From NCBI GenBank assembly GCA_015680685.1, contig MNCI01020172.1, forward strand, positions 2,354 through 28,276: 25,923 nt of DNA. Direction: 5' to 3'. Made by a program: the position numbers and the translations under genes. Shown here in pieces: positions 1 to 9,480 of the stretch. The stretch comes from Gnetum montanum (taxonomy: Eukaryota; Streptophyta; Gnetopsida; Gnetales; Gnetaceae). Below the pieces are notes generated by a model that ran no database searches, had not been told where the DNA came from, and saw only the letters and a program-made list of their open reading frames with translations. Numbering within the stretch: the stretch's first letter is position 1; every line of letters begins with the position of its first letter.

Positions 1-175
1 ACGAACGGCAGTTTAATGCCTTACCGGGTGACGAACGACAGTTTAATGCCTTACCGGGCGACGAACGGCAGTTTAATGCCTTACCGGGCGACAAACGGCA
101 GTTTAATGCCTTACCAGGCAACGAACGGCAGTTTAATGCCTTACCGGGCAAAGAACGGAAGTTTAATGCTGAAAT
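1..175. repeat. 30-bp tandem repeat, about 5.8 copies
   Basis: Units start at 1, 31, 61, 91 and 121, with a partial degenerate unit at 151. Each contains AGTTTAATGCC followed by a TTACCGGG-type segment and a GACGAACGG-type segment. Units differ by one to four bases, so the array is recent or homogenised. It runs off the left edge, so its true length is unknown. The AGTTTA-plus-GYC core resembles the short repeats at 4999-5127 on the other side of the antisense gene. Confidence 0.95.
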
Positions 176-325
176 TTGTGTTTTATATGGTTTAGGTGTG
201 TAAATTTTATATCTTTTTTCCAAAATTCCAAGCGAATTCGAAAAAGCACGAAAAACGAGGAAAAAAGCAAGAAAAATGAAAAAGCGGAGGCGGCAGCGGT
301 GGCGTCAGCGTCAGCGTCAACGCGC
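176..325. other. Upstream region of the antisense gene
   Basis: This stretch separates the 30-bp array from the TATA box. It begins A+T-rich and changes at about 280 to a G+C-rich segment containing three consecutive GCGTCA units (about 301-318). No credible ORF was found; the short open frame here is low-complexity. By position it would be the proximal promoter of the gene downstream, but no factor-binding site can be assigned. Confidence 0.4.
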
Positions 326-332
326 TATAAAA
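326..332 (+). promoter_or_regulatory. TATA box of the antisense gene
   Basis: TATAAAA sits in a G+C-rich setting (CGCGC before, GGGGAGCGG after), the typical look of a plant TATA box. Transcription would be expected to start near 355-365, about 700 bp before the first usable ATG, leaving a leader that is mostly GCGTA-type repeats. The motif is seen directly; its use as a promoter is inferred. Confidence 0.55.
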
Positions 333-398
333 GGGGAGCGGGGGCGTCATTTTGTCATTTGACTTTTCGAGCGTGAGCGTAAACCGAGAGCGTAACCC

Positions 399-490
399 CA
401 GCGTAGACGCCGAGCGAAATCCTAGCGTAGACGCCGAGCGAAACCCCAGCGTAGACGCCGAGCGAAACCCCAGCGTAGACGCTGAGAAGA
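399..490. repeat. 24-bp tandem repeat carrying GCGTAGACGC
   Basis: About 3.5 units of 24 bp, each containing AGCGTAGACGCCGAGCGAAA and a short C-rich end. It lies just downstream of the predicted transcription start of the antisense gene, so it would be in its leader. The decamer is the same near-palindrome found in Y's gag leader and LTR. Confidence 0.85.
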
Positions 491-699
491 CTTTTGTTTA
501 CGCTGCACACAAGCCACAACGTAGACGCTGAGATGGGCAGAGGCAAAGAACTAGAGGGCCGAGGACAGAAAGGACCTGAACTGACGTTCGCGGAGGAGAG
601 TGAGGCGATGCTGCAGTGCCTACCCCACCCGAGCGTCCCCGCATGGCCCGGATCTTCTGGCAGGTAGGCCTTTGACCCTGTTTCCATGGATTTCTAGCG

Positions 700-1017
700 T
701 CTGTTTTGTAGCGTAGACAGTCTAGCGTAGATGGTCTACGCTCGGCGTATACGCCGAGGGTTTCCACAGCGTATATGCCGGGCGTAAGTTGGACATTTCG
801 CAGCGTAAGTGCGTTCGGCATAAATTTTTGTATTATGCACGGCGTAGATAGCTTTTGGTATGCAGATGACTTTTCGTATGACTGTTTTCGTACGCCGGGC
901 GTATACGCCGAGCGTAACTTTTTTCGTACGCCCAGCGTATACGCCGGGCGTAACTGTTTTCGTACGCCGGGCGTAACTGTTTTCGTACGCCCAGCGTATA
1001 CGTCGAGCATAACTTAG
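700..1017. repeat. GCGTATACGC palindrome array in the leader of the antisense gene
   Basis: Perfect palindromes GCGTATACGC lie at 745-754, 899-908 and 935-944, among many one-mismatch versions. The right part is a 36-bp tandem repeat (885-920, 921-956, a unit shortened by 13 bp at 957-979, and 980-1015), each starting TTTTCGTACG. Open frames here translate to YAGV/YARR-like peptides only because the repeats lack stops; they are not genes. An intron in this leader is likely, ending at the acceptor TTGCAG (1090-1095). Confidence 0.85.
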
Positions 1018-1048
1018 CAAAATTTTCTGCGAATGTCTAATTTCAAGA

Positions 1049-4000
1049 ATGAAGTTTCCAATGTTGATCTTTGGTGTTGTTTTAATGGCTTGCAGAGACA
1101 TTGAGCCTCCCCTTCTAGTGATTGAGTTAGTTGGGGTTTTGACATGGTTTGGTCCTTTGGAGGGCGGTGACCCTACCCCGAATTTGGTGGTTGAGCACAA
1201 TGGGGTGTGGTTCCGGGACGGGGCCTGTGGATTTTTGGCCTTCTTGTTGGACCATTTCAATGTCGTGGTTTGGTCTCACCTAAGCGAGGATGTGGCATGG
1301 AGTATTATTGAGGCCATGTTACCCGGTGCAGCGGAAGGTGTCTGGATGTTTATGGAGGACATTGATGAAGGGCCGCTTGTCGCCGAGGGTGTTCCCCCCG
1401 GTGGTCCGAGGTCTGCCCATCCGTTGACACGTGTGTGGGACCAGCTGCCGTGGGGGCCCAACTATATCAACAACACATTGTTCTTAGCGGGCCACGCGCA
1501 CACTTTGTTTCAGAATCCGCCTGGCACAGTATATCGGGTGGAAAGGTAATTTTGTCTTAGCTTTGGTTATTCCTCTCTTTTTCACATTCAAAGACTTACT
1601 CTGGTTTCAACACATGTTTTCGCCTTCCCGCAGGCCAAAAGTTACGCCAGATGGGGCCTACGCAGGCGACGATGGGATTGGATTGGCACGTACGGCTGTG
1701 GAGGTGTTCATGGTAGGCCCCACTCTTCGCAGGGCTATTTTGGCCCATACTAGGGACGCCATGAAGAACTTCCCTAGGAAATTTTCAAAGGCCTTTACGC
1801 AATGTACCGTGCGTGGCTGGTTGCATTCCGACTGGGCCCCTAATGGGCCAATTTTCCCATCTGCTTCTGATCTGGGCGAGACCTCAAAGTCTAACACTGA
1901 AAGTAAGTGGCGATGTTTCTTAGACGTCGTGTTTGGTTTGGTCAAATGCCAAGTGTCAAACTAATATGAAGGTTTTAGGTTTGCCTTTACAGCTGGCACC
2001 ACCTCCGGCGGGGATTCCGGTGTGACCGGGAGGACTGAAACTACCCTTTCAATGAAATTCGGCGAAACCAGTGCCGCCCATAAGTGGTTACGGAAGAAAG
2101 CTTCACCGTCTATGGTTGCCTGCTTGGAACATTCCGGCCTCATGGCTCTTTTTGTGGCCCCTAGCCCAAATGTGTCTATAGCGGAGATGATCGGGATTGT
2201 GGATTCATTTGACAGATCCGTCTCCCGCTATGGCACCAGTATTAGGGGTGTTAAAGTAATTTTTGAACTATCGGCTCAATTTTTTGCGGATTTGTTTGGC
2301 GTACCTACAAGTGGCGTAAAAGTCTTTACAGACAGGACGCATAAAGAAATTGACATGATCCGCGACTTAGAGCATTGGCTAGGGGTGATGAAGGGTTCCA
2401 AAGGATTCCCAATGCAGGGGAGAACGAAGGTTGAGGAAGTCAACGAACTTTACCCCCTATTTAGAGCGCGTTTGTTTCCGAAGACTCTGTCGCAAGTCAA
2501 GATTTTCGGGGTTGAAGCAGTGCGAGTCATGCGCACTGTTCTAGAGGCTGGCGTGTGCTACAACTGGGCGGAGTTTTTATTATCAGGAATGACCAAAGAG
2601 ATAGAGCGGCTGCGTTCGAACATAGAGGCGCAGTCCCATTTTACCTTCGCTTTCTTCGCCGGCTATATTCTTCGCCTGGCCGAATTTTTGGTGGTTCGTG
2701 GGGAAAACAAATTTGTTTTGCGTGATAGGTATCAGTTATCCCACCCTTGGGTGAACCACTTGTTTGACACAGCCAAGTCCCAAGATGTCCCCGAGGGGAT
2801 TGATGAATCCCTTACGATCACCACGGGTGGATCGTCTGGTCCCTCACTTCATACACGCGACAGTATAGGGTTGGAACCTGATGAAGTACCCTATACTGCA
2901 AAAAAGGCGGAGCGAGTGGTCAAGGAAACAATAGGCAAAGCAAAATCCAAGTTGGGGAAGCGTGACAGCACGGCTGAGGGGACTAGTGAGATTGAGCAGC
3001 CAAGAGTAAAACGGATTCGATTTAAAATTCCTGGTAAACTTCTTATTTTTATTTTACTTGTCTTACAAATAGTTTTAACGGTTATTGGCTGTATACAGTT
3101 GACTTCATTTGTTTTGTATTGAGCAGTCAAGAGACACGATTTGTAGACCATACCAGAGGACGAGGAGTTGACCGACCCGGCGGGAGGAATTGAATTGCTG
3201 GGGGAGGGAACAGGCGGAACTGGAGTTACCATACCCCTAGATGACCAAGTGGAAACTGAAGAAATGTTCAGCAGCTTTCTTACGGGGAGTCTTGACCTTG
3301 GAGACCCTCCGACGCAGGAGGAGATCATAGGGAATTGTATGTTTCTCTACCTAGTTGTGTAGCCTAATATGTTCCTGGATTACCTCATTGTGAAAAATTT
3401 TGTTTCGTTTTGACTCAGAGGAGAGTGAGACCATCCCAGAAAAGGAGCCAAAGATCCCCCCCAAAGTGCCTCCAAAGGTTAGCGCCTCGCGCACCGATGG
3501 ACCTTTTACTTGGATGGAAATGCCAAGTAAAAGGGATTTCGTAGCTGGGGTGGCCAAAGAGGTTGTCGAGGGGATCGAAGGGATCAATCCTAACATAGGT
3601 ATGGGTGCATCCAAATATTTTTCCTATGTTAAAGTTTGATGCTCAATTTTGTTCGTTGTAACGTTTATCTTCCTGTGGACAGGTGCCCAACTAAGGTGGG
3701 ATCCATCCGAGCCTGTCAATATGGAGAGTTTACCTACACTTTCCCCCGAATTTGAACAAGTGCCCAGACCTATTTATGAAGAGGTAGCAGAGGGCTTCGT
3801 TCACAATGCCAAAGCGGTATGGACGTGTAGGCGCTCCATTGAACAATTGTGGCTCCAACTTCAGGCGAAAGAGAAGGAGAATTCTGCATTGTCAACAGAA
3901 CGTGACGATCTGAAGGCCTGATATGAGTTCGCCGCAGCTAAATTAAACAATGATCACTCTTGGCGGACCTCCGAGGTCATCTATACAAGGTATTGGGACC

Positions 4001-4672
4001 TACTCAATCGCCATGCAGGGCTAATACGGAGACTAGGGGAGCGTAGGGCCCAAACTGATTTGCTGAACACCAAATGCCAAGATTGGAAGGCTTTCGCCTC
4101 CAAAGTACGCAAATGGGGGCAAGATGAGAAGAACCACAAGCACCAGTACAAGAAGTCGCTAAAAGAAGTGTCTATTGAGAAGCGACAGTTAGAAATGTTT
4201 GTGGAGGGTCTTGGTCTGCGCTCTGCCTTTGACACATTCGCCCAAAACACAATTGTAGAGATGGAATCTCCTAAACGGCGGATAACGACAGCCTCTGGGG
4301 AGGTGTCGGTGGGCGAATTCCCTTTGAAACGTCCCACCTGGTCGGATGTTGACAAGGGAAAGGCTCTGGCCGATATTGACTTGGGTCTCGATGGGACGGA
4401 CTGGGCAAGTGTTCCTGAAGAGGAGATCCTACGGCGACTTGAATTCGGCTTGGGGGGACCTCCTATGGTAAGCGCTTTGTCTCTTTTTGGAGTTAATTGA
4501 TTGACTAATGTTTGAAATTTGGACATTCGCTCATGTTTTGTGTTGATTATTTCCTCTTTGGTCTTTTCAGGATGAAGGTGGGGGTGAGACTGGAGAAGCT
4601 GGCCCCAATGGAGCAGGGGCCTCTGATGCTGGTGGGTCTAAGGAGGACGATCCTCGTGCCCTAGATGTTTAA
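1049..4672 (+). CDS. Spliced antisense gene: degenerate FCP1/NIF-like phosphatase domain plus unknown domain and coiled coil (interrupted)
   Basis: Seven exons can be followed with GT/AG borders and matching phase: 1049 (or 1096, after TTGCAG)-1545, 1634-1902, 1993-3005, 3147-3336, 3419-3598, 3683-4467 and 4571-4672, ending in TAA. The sum is a multiple of three, about 1,011 codons. Exons 1-2 resemble the FCP1/SCP HAD-like fold as found in plant NLI-interacting-factor proteins: LLVIELVGVL in the catalytic-loop position, VVVWSH for the usual V-WSS/T block, and NNTLFLAGHA...NPP for the NTLLLDDSP...NPP block. The catalytic Asp residues are missing, so phosphatase activity is unlikely. Exon 3 has a helical region of unknown type (FFADLFGVP, RVMRTVLEAGV), loosely like plant transposon-associated proteins. 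Exon 6 is a charged coiled coil; exon 7 is Gly/Asp-rich. Two breaks are seen: TGA at 3919-3921, and TAG formed across the exon 4/5 junction; both fit single C-to-T changes. The 3006 donor is the least certain border. Confidence 0.62.
1096..1902 (+). other. FCP1/NIF-like pseudophosphatase domain (exons 1-2)
   Basis: Plant NIF-type proteins have, in order, a LLVLDLNGLL-like loop, a segment ending in FEV-VWSSR, a WD segment, and a NTLLLDDSPYKAL-NPP segment. The translated exons show all four blocks at the expected spacing: LLVIELVGVL, FNVVVWSHLSEDV, TRVWDQLPWG and NNTLFLAGHAHTLFQNPP. The nucleophilic Asp position is Glu and the later DD pair is AG, so the fold is kept while the Mg-binding acid residues are gone. 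Block recognition is by eye; a profile search would settle it. Confidence 0.55.
3683..4467 (+). other. Coiled-coil exon with in-frame TGA
   Basis: After the acceptor at 3681-3682 the frame encodes a long helix rich in Glu, Lys, Gln and Leu (for example LWLQLQAKEKEN), stops at TGA 3919-3921, and continues open in the same frame to the GTAAGC donor at 4468. The downstream part keeps the same composition, which says the stop is a later point change and not the real end of the protein. CGA to TGA in a CpG setting is the simplest explanation. Confidence 0.6.
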
Positions 4673-5141
4673 CATTTTAGCATTTTTTGTTTTCGATTCA
4701 AACTCATATGGAAACTGTAACTTGAAAATTATGAAATGAACAGAGACGGTTGATTGTATGTAATAACACATATATGTATATATATATTTTTGTTGTTGAT
4801 TTTGGGTTTAACATGCCATAGAAGTGTAAAATATTTTGGTTTATTTTCTGTTTTAAGTGCAATACAAGAAGCGATTATAAAAGTAGAACGAAAAGCCAGT
4901 ACTAGTTTATGGCCATTTCGGGCCCGATGCGTAATCAAGGGATATTTAGGGAGACGTGGATAGATTTCTCGGGTAACCGATCATTGCTGATCGTGGCTAG
5001 TTTTATGTCGTTGCGGACATGATAGTTTAGTGTCATTTCAGACCAGGAGTGGCATTTAATTATTTTTCCTGTTTTACCGTAGTTTAGTGTCATTTCGGAC
5101 TTTTTATAGTTTAACGTCATTCCAAACTATGAGTGATGGGA
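4673..5141. other. Intergenic stretch between the 3' ends of the antisense gene and gag-protease
   Basis: The two convergent coding regions end 469 bp apart. The left half is A+T-rich (an ATATATGTATATATATAT run near 4771-4788) and would hold the 3' UTR of the plus-strand gene; no clear AATAAA was seen. The right half holds short degenerate repeats. No RT or integrase motif is present on either strand. Confidence 0.7.
4999..5127. repeat. Degenerate 20-bp repeats, AGTTTAGTGTCATTTCGGAC type
   Basis: Copies lie at about 4999-5016, 5024-5043, 5081-5100 and 5108-5127, unevenly spaced. The core AGTTTAGTGTC resembles AGTTTAATGCC of the 30-bp array at 1-175. The open frame across them on the minus strand (repeated MTLNY) reflects the repeat and is not considered a gene. 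Confidence 0.7.
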
Positions 5142-8066
5142 TCACTTCAGTAATTTTTTGATCTTTTTCGTTTTAATGTTAGACAATTTTTCAACCGGTA
5201 TGATCTGGTATTCAGCGTCACCTTCGCTGATTATATTAAACGGCAATTCGGCCCAAGGGACCTCTGATGGAATGTCTTCTGTGTTAGCGCTTTCGGACAT
5301 TTCAGTGTCCCTAGGGAACTCTATATCAGTTTCTACTCGAGGAGGCACAGATGTTTCTGTTTGAGGAGATTTTTGTTCCATGTCGGAAGATTTACTGCTT
5401 ACCAATGATCGTAGATTTTTGTCATTTTGGCTAGGCTTTTCAAGTTTGACTTTCGAGCCTTGATCCATGTCCACATGCGATGAGATAATAGGAGCAACTG
5501 CCTTGCCATGTATGATGATTTCTCCGCCTTCATAAGGCAGATGAATTTCCTGATGGATAGGGGAAGAGACAGCTCTCAATTGGGCTAGCCACGTTCTTCC
5601 CAATATCAGGTTGAACCCTGGCATTTCGTCCACCACTAGGAATTCAGCGGATGTCGGGAATTGATCTCCCGCTATGAAGTTCAAGGTTATTGTGCCTTTC
5701 ACCATTACGCGCGACCCACTGAATGACCTTAAACATGTAGTCGTGGTTGGCTTCAGTAGTTCAGTAAGTTCTAGTTGTTCAATGATGTGGTACGGCACAA
5801 TGTTTGTCGCAGCTCCATCGTCTACATGGACCCTGTGTATTTTAAACCGGTTTATACATATTGTTATAAACATGAGGGCTTTTGTTGTCTCCCCCGTTCT
5901 CTTATCCACTTTGACGTTGTCATCATGGAAACTTAGTGGCTTAGGAGTAGTCCCGTGAGGTGAGAACATCACCGCATGGATGGAGGGTTCGTTTGGGGGT
6001 AAGTCCTCGCTCACCGGGATTGACGTTAACATGCGTACTAAAGCTTCCCGATGCGTTTGAGATGTTAATACTAAGTCATACAAGCTCAGTGAAGTGTTTT
6101 TTTGTTTTAATGCTTGCGTGACTTGTGTGAAGGCGGCTGCAAAGTTTTCACCGTTGGGGGTGTTTCTATCGGTACTGATTGGGTCCATTGGACCCAACAT
6201 TTTTATCTCCCGTCTTGTTGGTTTGTCAGTTTTCGGAGCTGTCGTTTCGGATGACTCATGTTTTTCAGATGACTCACCTTCATTGCCTGTGCTTGGTTGA
6301 TCGGTAGATGATGACATGGGCACAGAGTTGAGGGGAGTGGGCTTAGGTGGCCCCAGAGCTAACCTTTGACATCCATTCTCCATACGTTCACGCGCAAGTC
6401 TATCTCTGGGACATTCTTGCATGCGGCGTGGAGACGCTGTTGGTTTCGGCATTTCGGTTTGCCCTGGGAGTTTTACCACATATGGGGTTGGACGGGGTGA
6501 CTCTTGTACTGCTGGATGTGCTTGGTTAGAGGGCTGGACAGGCACCCTAACAACGTAGGGCTTAGGTTGGCGTTGTGTTTGTGACACAGAGGCTTGGTAG
6601 TCCTGGGGACCTTTTGGTATTCTAATGACAAATGGGGTCGGTTTGGGTGAAGGTTGGACCTCCGTTGTTGCGGTTGCTNTAGGCGCAGGGACAGGCGTGC
6701 AAACTACAAAAGGTTTGTGGGATGTTGGCCGCGTATATTCGGGAGATGTGGTGTTAACGTAAGATGGCCCAGAATCATCGCCAAGGCAGACTGTACTGAT
6801 GGTGTATGGTGCCTCTTTAGTGTTTAAAGGGTCTTTATAGACTCCCATAGCTTGATTTTGTGGTTGAATCGGGTTTGCTTCGTCGAAGGTGATTTGGCCT
6901 TCATCGATCATTCGCTGTAGGTCCTGCTTCAAGGTGAAACAGTAATTTGTTCCGTGCCCGTTTCGTTGATGGTAATCACAAAAGCAATCCATCCTGAAGC
7001 CTTTAGGTACAGGGGGTTCATCCGGCATCGCTAGGCTTGGGTTCTGAACGAGTTGACAGAATCGGTCATGTCTCTGGATGGCCGCGGGAGATAACTGCTT
7101 ATGTTGCATTAAACTGGCTTCTAGGAGCTGGTCAAAAAGTAGGGATGGCTTCATGGGAAGGGGTGTATATTGAGAGGGTTCTTTCCTCTCAAAATTGCGT
7201 GTACGGTTCGCTGGATTTTGCTGTGACGATGATTCTTGCGCAATCGTTGGAGTGGGTTTGTTGTAATTAGCAGGGGTTTGCACTGGCATAGTTTGTTGTT
7301 GTGCCCCTGCTATCGACGCTATAGTTGTTTTAGCCTTTTCTTTATCTTTTTTAGCATGTTGATTTTTGAAGGCTATGTAAGTTGGGTCATTGCTATTTTG
7401 GGCTGCTTCTTCTATGTTTTTAATTTGCTCGAAGGCTTGGTTGAGGTTGCGTGCATTTAGATAGTACAGCTTGGATTTAAAGAAATCGTTGATGGCTCCT
7501 TTCAAAATAGTGAGCAGGTATGTCTGGGAGATTTCTTCGTGCAACTCATTCAGGGCTACGCTCCATCTCTGAATAAATTTCTGGACCGGTTCAAGCGGTG
7601 TCTGCTTGACCTGCATGAGGCTATCTAGTGTGGCCTCAGGTTTTAGGTTATATTTGAACCTGGTCACGAACTGGTGTAGTAGGTTTTCCAAGGAGGAGAT
7701 AGAGTTTCTTGGGAGCGCCCTATACCAATCGAGTGCTCTCCCCGAGAGGGACATGGGAAACATGCGAAGAATTGCATGGGGCCATGCTTGTAGCAGTGCG
7801 CACTCTAACCTGAACGTTATTAAATGTGCGTTGGGATCTGTCTCCCCCTTGTACTTGGTTAGCGTTGGTAGGGAGACGCCTTTGGGCAGAGTTAAAGGCG
7901 GGACGGAGGAGCTAATGGGGTCATCATTATAGAAGTCTACTACTTTCAACTCCCCGTCAGCGGCTGTCTTGAGGCATTTTACCTCGTCAGTTAATTCCTG
8001 CATCATTCTTTTGGCATCCACCCAATCCTGGGCGCTTGGGAGCATGGCGGTTTGGGCTTGCGGCAC
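5142..8066 (-). CDS. gag-pro: Gag-protease polyprotein of element Y
   Basis: This 974-residue frame packages retroelement RNA (Gag) and cleaves the polyprotein (protease). The capsid-like core lies at about residues 70-200, with FPMSLSGRALDWYRALP near 104-120. A Cys/His knuckle follows near 352-370 (CDYHQRNGHGTNYC), as in Tat-type Gag. A long Pro/Thr/Gln-rich linker leads to an aspartic protease whose active-site loop VDDGAATNIV is near residue 748 and whose GFNLILGRTWL strand is near 822. The loop reads DDG where family members usually have D-S/T-G. An acidic, Ser-rich tail ends at a lysine-rich stop with no RT. The first Met position is a GTG inside a longer open frame: the same frame continues upstream through one TGA into 9071-8127, so the real start is probably 9071. 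One ambiguous base (N at 6679) makes one residue unknown. Confidence 0.85.
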   Translation of the reverse strand: MPQAQTAMLPSAQDWVDAKRMMQELTDEVKCLKTAADGELKVVDFYNDDPISSSVPPLTLPKGVSLPTLTKYKGETDPNAHLITFRLECALLQAWPHAILRMFPMSLSGRALDWYRALPRNSISSLENLLHQFVTRFKYNLKPEATLDSLMQVKQTPLEPVQKFIQRWSVALNELHEEISQTYLLTILKGAINDFFKSKLYYLNARNLNQAFEQIKNIEEAAQNSNDPTYIAFKNQHAKKDKEKAKTTIASIAGAQQQTMPVQTPANYNKPTPTIAQESSSQQNPANRTRNFERKEPSQYTPLPMKPSLLFDQLLEASLMQHKQLSPAAIQRHDRFCQLVQNPSLAMPDEPPVPKGFRMDCFCDYHQRNGHGTNYCFTLKQDLQRMIDEGQITFDEANPIQPQNQAMGVYKDPLNTKEAPYTISTVCLGDDSGPSYVNTTSPEYTRPTSHKPFVVCTPVPAPXATATTEVQPSPKPTPFVIRIPKGPQDYQASVSQTQRQPKPYVVRVPVQPSNQAHPAVQESPRPTPYVVKLPGQTEMPKPTASPRRMQECPRDRLARERMENGCQRLALGPPKPTPLNSVPMSSSTDQPSTGNEGESSEKHESSETTAPKTDKPTRREIKMLGPMDPISTDRNTPNGENFAAAFTQVTQALKQKNTSLSLYDLVLTSQTHREALVRMLTSIPVSEDLPPNEPSIHAVMFSPHGTTPKPLSFHDDNVKVDKRTGETTKALMFITICINRFKIHRVHVDDGAATNIVPYHIIEQLELTELLKPTTTTCLRSFSGSRVMVKGTITLNFIAGDQFPTSAEFLVVDEMPGFNLILGRTWLAQLRAVSSPIHQEIHLPYEGGEIIIHGKAVAPIISSHVDMDQGSKVKLEKPSQNDKNLRSLVSSKSSDMEQKSPQTETSVPPRVETDIEFPRDTEMSESANTEDIPSEVPWAELPFNIISEGDAEYQIIPVEKLSNIKTKKIKKLLK

Positions 8067-8126
8067 GCTGTATGGGTTAGACTGTTGAACGGTGGATTGG
8101 AAGACCGAAAGTTGCGTTGTTGGTGG

Positions 8127-9071
8127 TCACGTTGGTGGGAAGTGTACAGTAGGTGGCACTAGGGGCAATACATTATAGAGAGGGGGTTGTTGCTGCTGTG
8201 GTCGTGGTTGTGCCTGGGGCACATGAGCTGGTGGCAATGTGTGGGGCGGCACATAGTGGTGGGAAATCTGTTGCGACGTCATGCTCATCATCGGCCATTG
8301 TCTGGCCATGTTGTACGATGGGGCTCCCTGTTGGATTACAGCAGTGAAAGGGGGTGTATGCGTTTGGACATGCGGGATGTAGTGAGCAGATGTGGACACG
8401 GGTATCATATGTGGCACTCCTACCACTTGGGATTGGAACATCACTCCCACGTTACTGTGAGGGAGCGGTGCTTGTGAGGATGAACCCGTAGCGGTAAAAG
8501 GGTTGCCCTGGGGAGGGACCTGGGCTGACGCGGATGCTTCTTGTAATGGTGCTTGGGTGTGGGCAGAGTTAAGGGGTTGGAGGGATATGGTCTCCCCTGT
8601 GTCCGAGTTAAATATGGGGTTCATGTGGTTATGTGGACTAAGAGTATGATAGGAATCTTCATGCTCAGATTGCGCAGCGAATTCATCCTCTTCGTCCCGT
8701 TGTGGATCTACCGTAATTTGGTCTAGCGATTGGCTCCTGTGCAGAAGGAGTTGTGTAAAGAGTTCCAAGAACTGTTCTGGAATGGGGATTACGTCGTATG
8801 GGGAAGGGATGAATTCATACCCCCCTCTGTAAAAGATTTCAAATTGCCTTTTTACCTCCATTTCAGCCTGATCTACTGCCAGGCCGGCTTGCATCTTAAT
8901 GCAGATGAAGTTATACTCGTCTTGGCTTATAATGTTAGCGGCAGGGTCTCTCCCTTGCAACCTCAACGACCGACGGGGCCCCGTTGTGGATTGCCCTCCC
9001 ATATGTTGTGTGATAGACTGCTGGGAAGCAGTGGTGTTTACGGGATTCATGATGATCGACTGTATATGCAA
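8127..9071 (-). CDS. N-terminal gag region / ORF1 of element Y
   Basis: This 314-residue frame starts at ATG 9071, with a basic RRSLRLQG near residues 33-40, an acidic stretch near 122-140, and a very Gln/Pro/His-rich second half ending in proline repeats. It stops at TGA (8129-8127). It lies in the same frame as gag-protease and the 60 bases between are open, so it is either the N-terminal part of one 1,310-codon polyprotein broken by a point change, or a separate ORF1 like the one found before gag in Ogre elements. The shared frame and continuing Pro/Gln composition favour the first. No enzymatic motif was recognised. Confidence 0.7.
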   Translation of the reverse strand: MHIQSIIMNPVNTTASQQSITQHMGGQSTTGPRRSLRLQGRDPAANIISQDEYNFICIKMQAGLAVDQAEMEVKRQFEIFYRGGYEFIPSPYDVIPIPEQFLELFTQLLLHRSQSLDQITVDPQRDEEDEFAAQSEHEDSYHTLSPHNHMNPIFNSDTGETISLQPLNSAHTQAPLQEASASAQVPPQGNPFTATGSSSQAPLPHSNVGVMFQSQVVGVPHMIPVSTSAHYIPHVQTHTPPFTAVIQQGAPSYNMARQWPMMSMTSQQISHHYVPPHTLPPAHVPQAQPRPQQQQPPLYNVLPLVPPTVHFPPT

Positions 9072-9480
9072 AATGGTTCAAGTGTGAACGCTAAGTGTTC
9101 AGCGTAAATGTTGGTCAGTGTGCAGCGTAACCGCTGTGTAGTGTAAGCGCTAAGTATGCAGCGTAGACGCTGGTCTCAGGGCAGCGTAAACGCTGGAGTT
9201 TGCAACGTAGACGCTGGTGTAAGCGTGCAGCGTAGACGCTAGGGTATGTATGCAGCGTAGATGCTGGAAGGTTGACAGCATAGACGCTAGGGTTTGACCG
9301 CAGCGTAGACGCTGGAAGGTTGACAGCGTAGACGCTGAGTCGAGGGTTTAAATAGAGTGTAGATGCTGAGTCGAGGGTTTAAATAGAGTGTAGACGCTGA
9401 GTTGAGGGTTTAAACAGGGTAGCGAAAACACTGATGAGCGTAGACGCTGAGGAGCGTGCAGCCAAACTATTTAAGCAAAG
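9072..9480. repeat. Y gag leader with GCGTAGACGC repeats
   Basis: Between the gag ATG and the primer-binding site lie a dozen or more GCGTAGACGC-type decamers, mostly followed by TGG or TGAG. The part from about 9327 to 9420 is a tandem repeat of about 31 bp containing GAGGGTTTAAATAGAGTGTAG. It would be in the untranslated leader of the genomic RNA, where each near-palindrome could also form a small hairpin. Confidence 0.85.

Noticed and set aside
1-175. CRISPR array
   Set aside because: The 30-bp units are directly adjacent with no unique spacers, and the context is a plant retrotransposon.
745-754. GCGTATACGC as a restriction-modification or bacterial operator site
   Set aside because: Spliced genes, plant TATA boxes and plant-type primer sites show a plant nuclear context.
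355-1260. Overlapping ORFs on both strands with YAGV/YARR/AYTPGV peptide repeats
   Set aside because: They are translations of GCGTA-type DNA repeats, which have no stops in several frames; no codon bias or domain supports them.
4729-5120. Small ORFs between the antisense gene and gag, one with repeated MTLNY
   Set aside because: Explained by A+T-rich sequence and the 20-bp repeat.
5158-9107. Plus-strand ORFs of 60-125 residues opposite gag-protease
   Set aside because: Shadows of the long minus-strand frame, without motifs.
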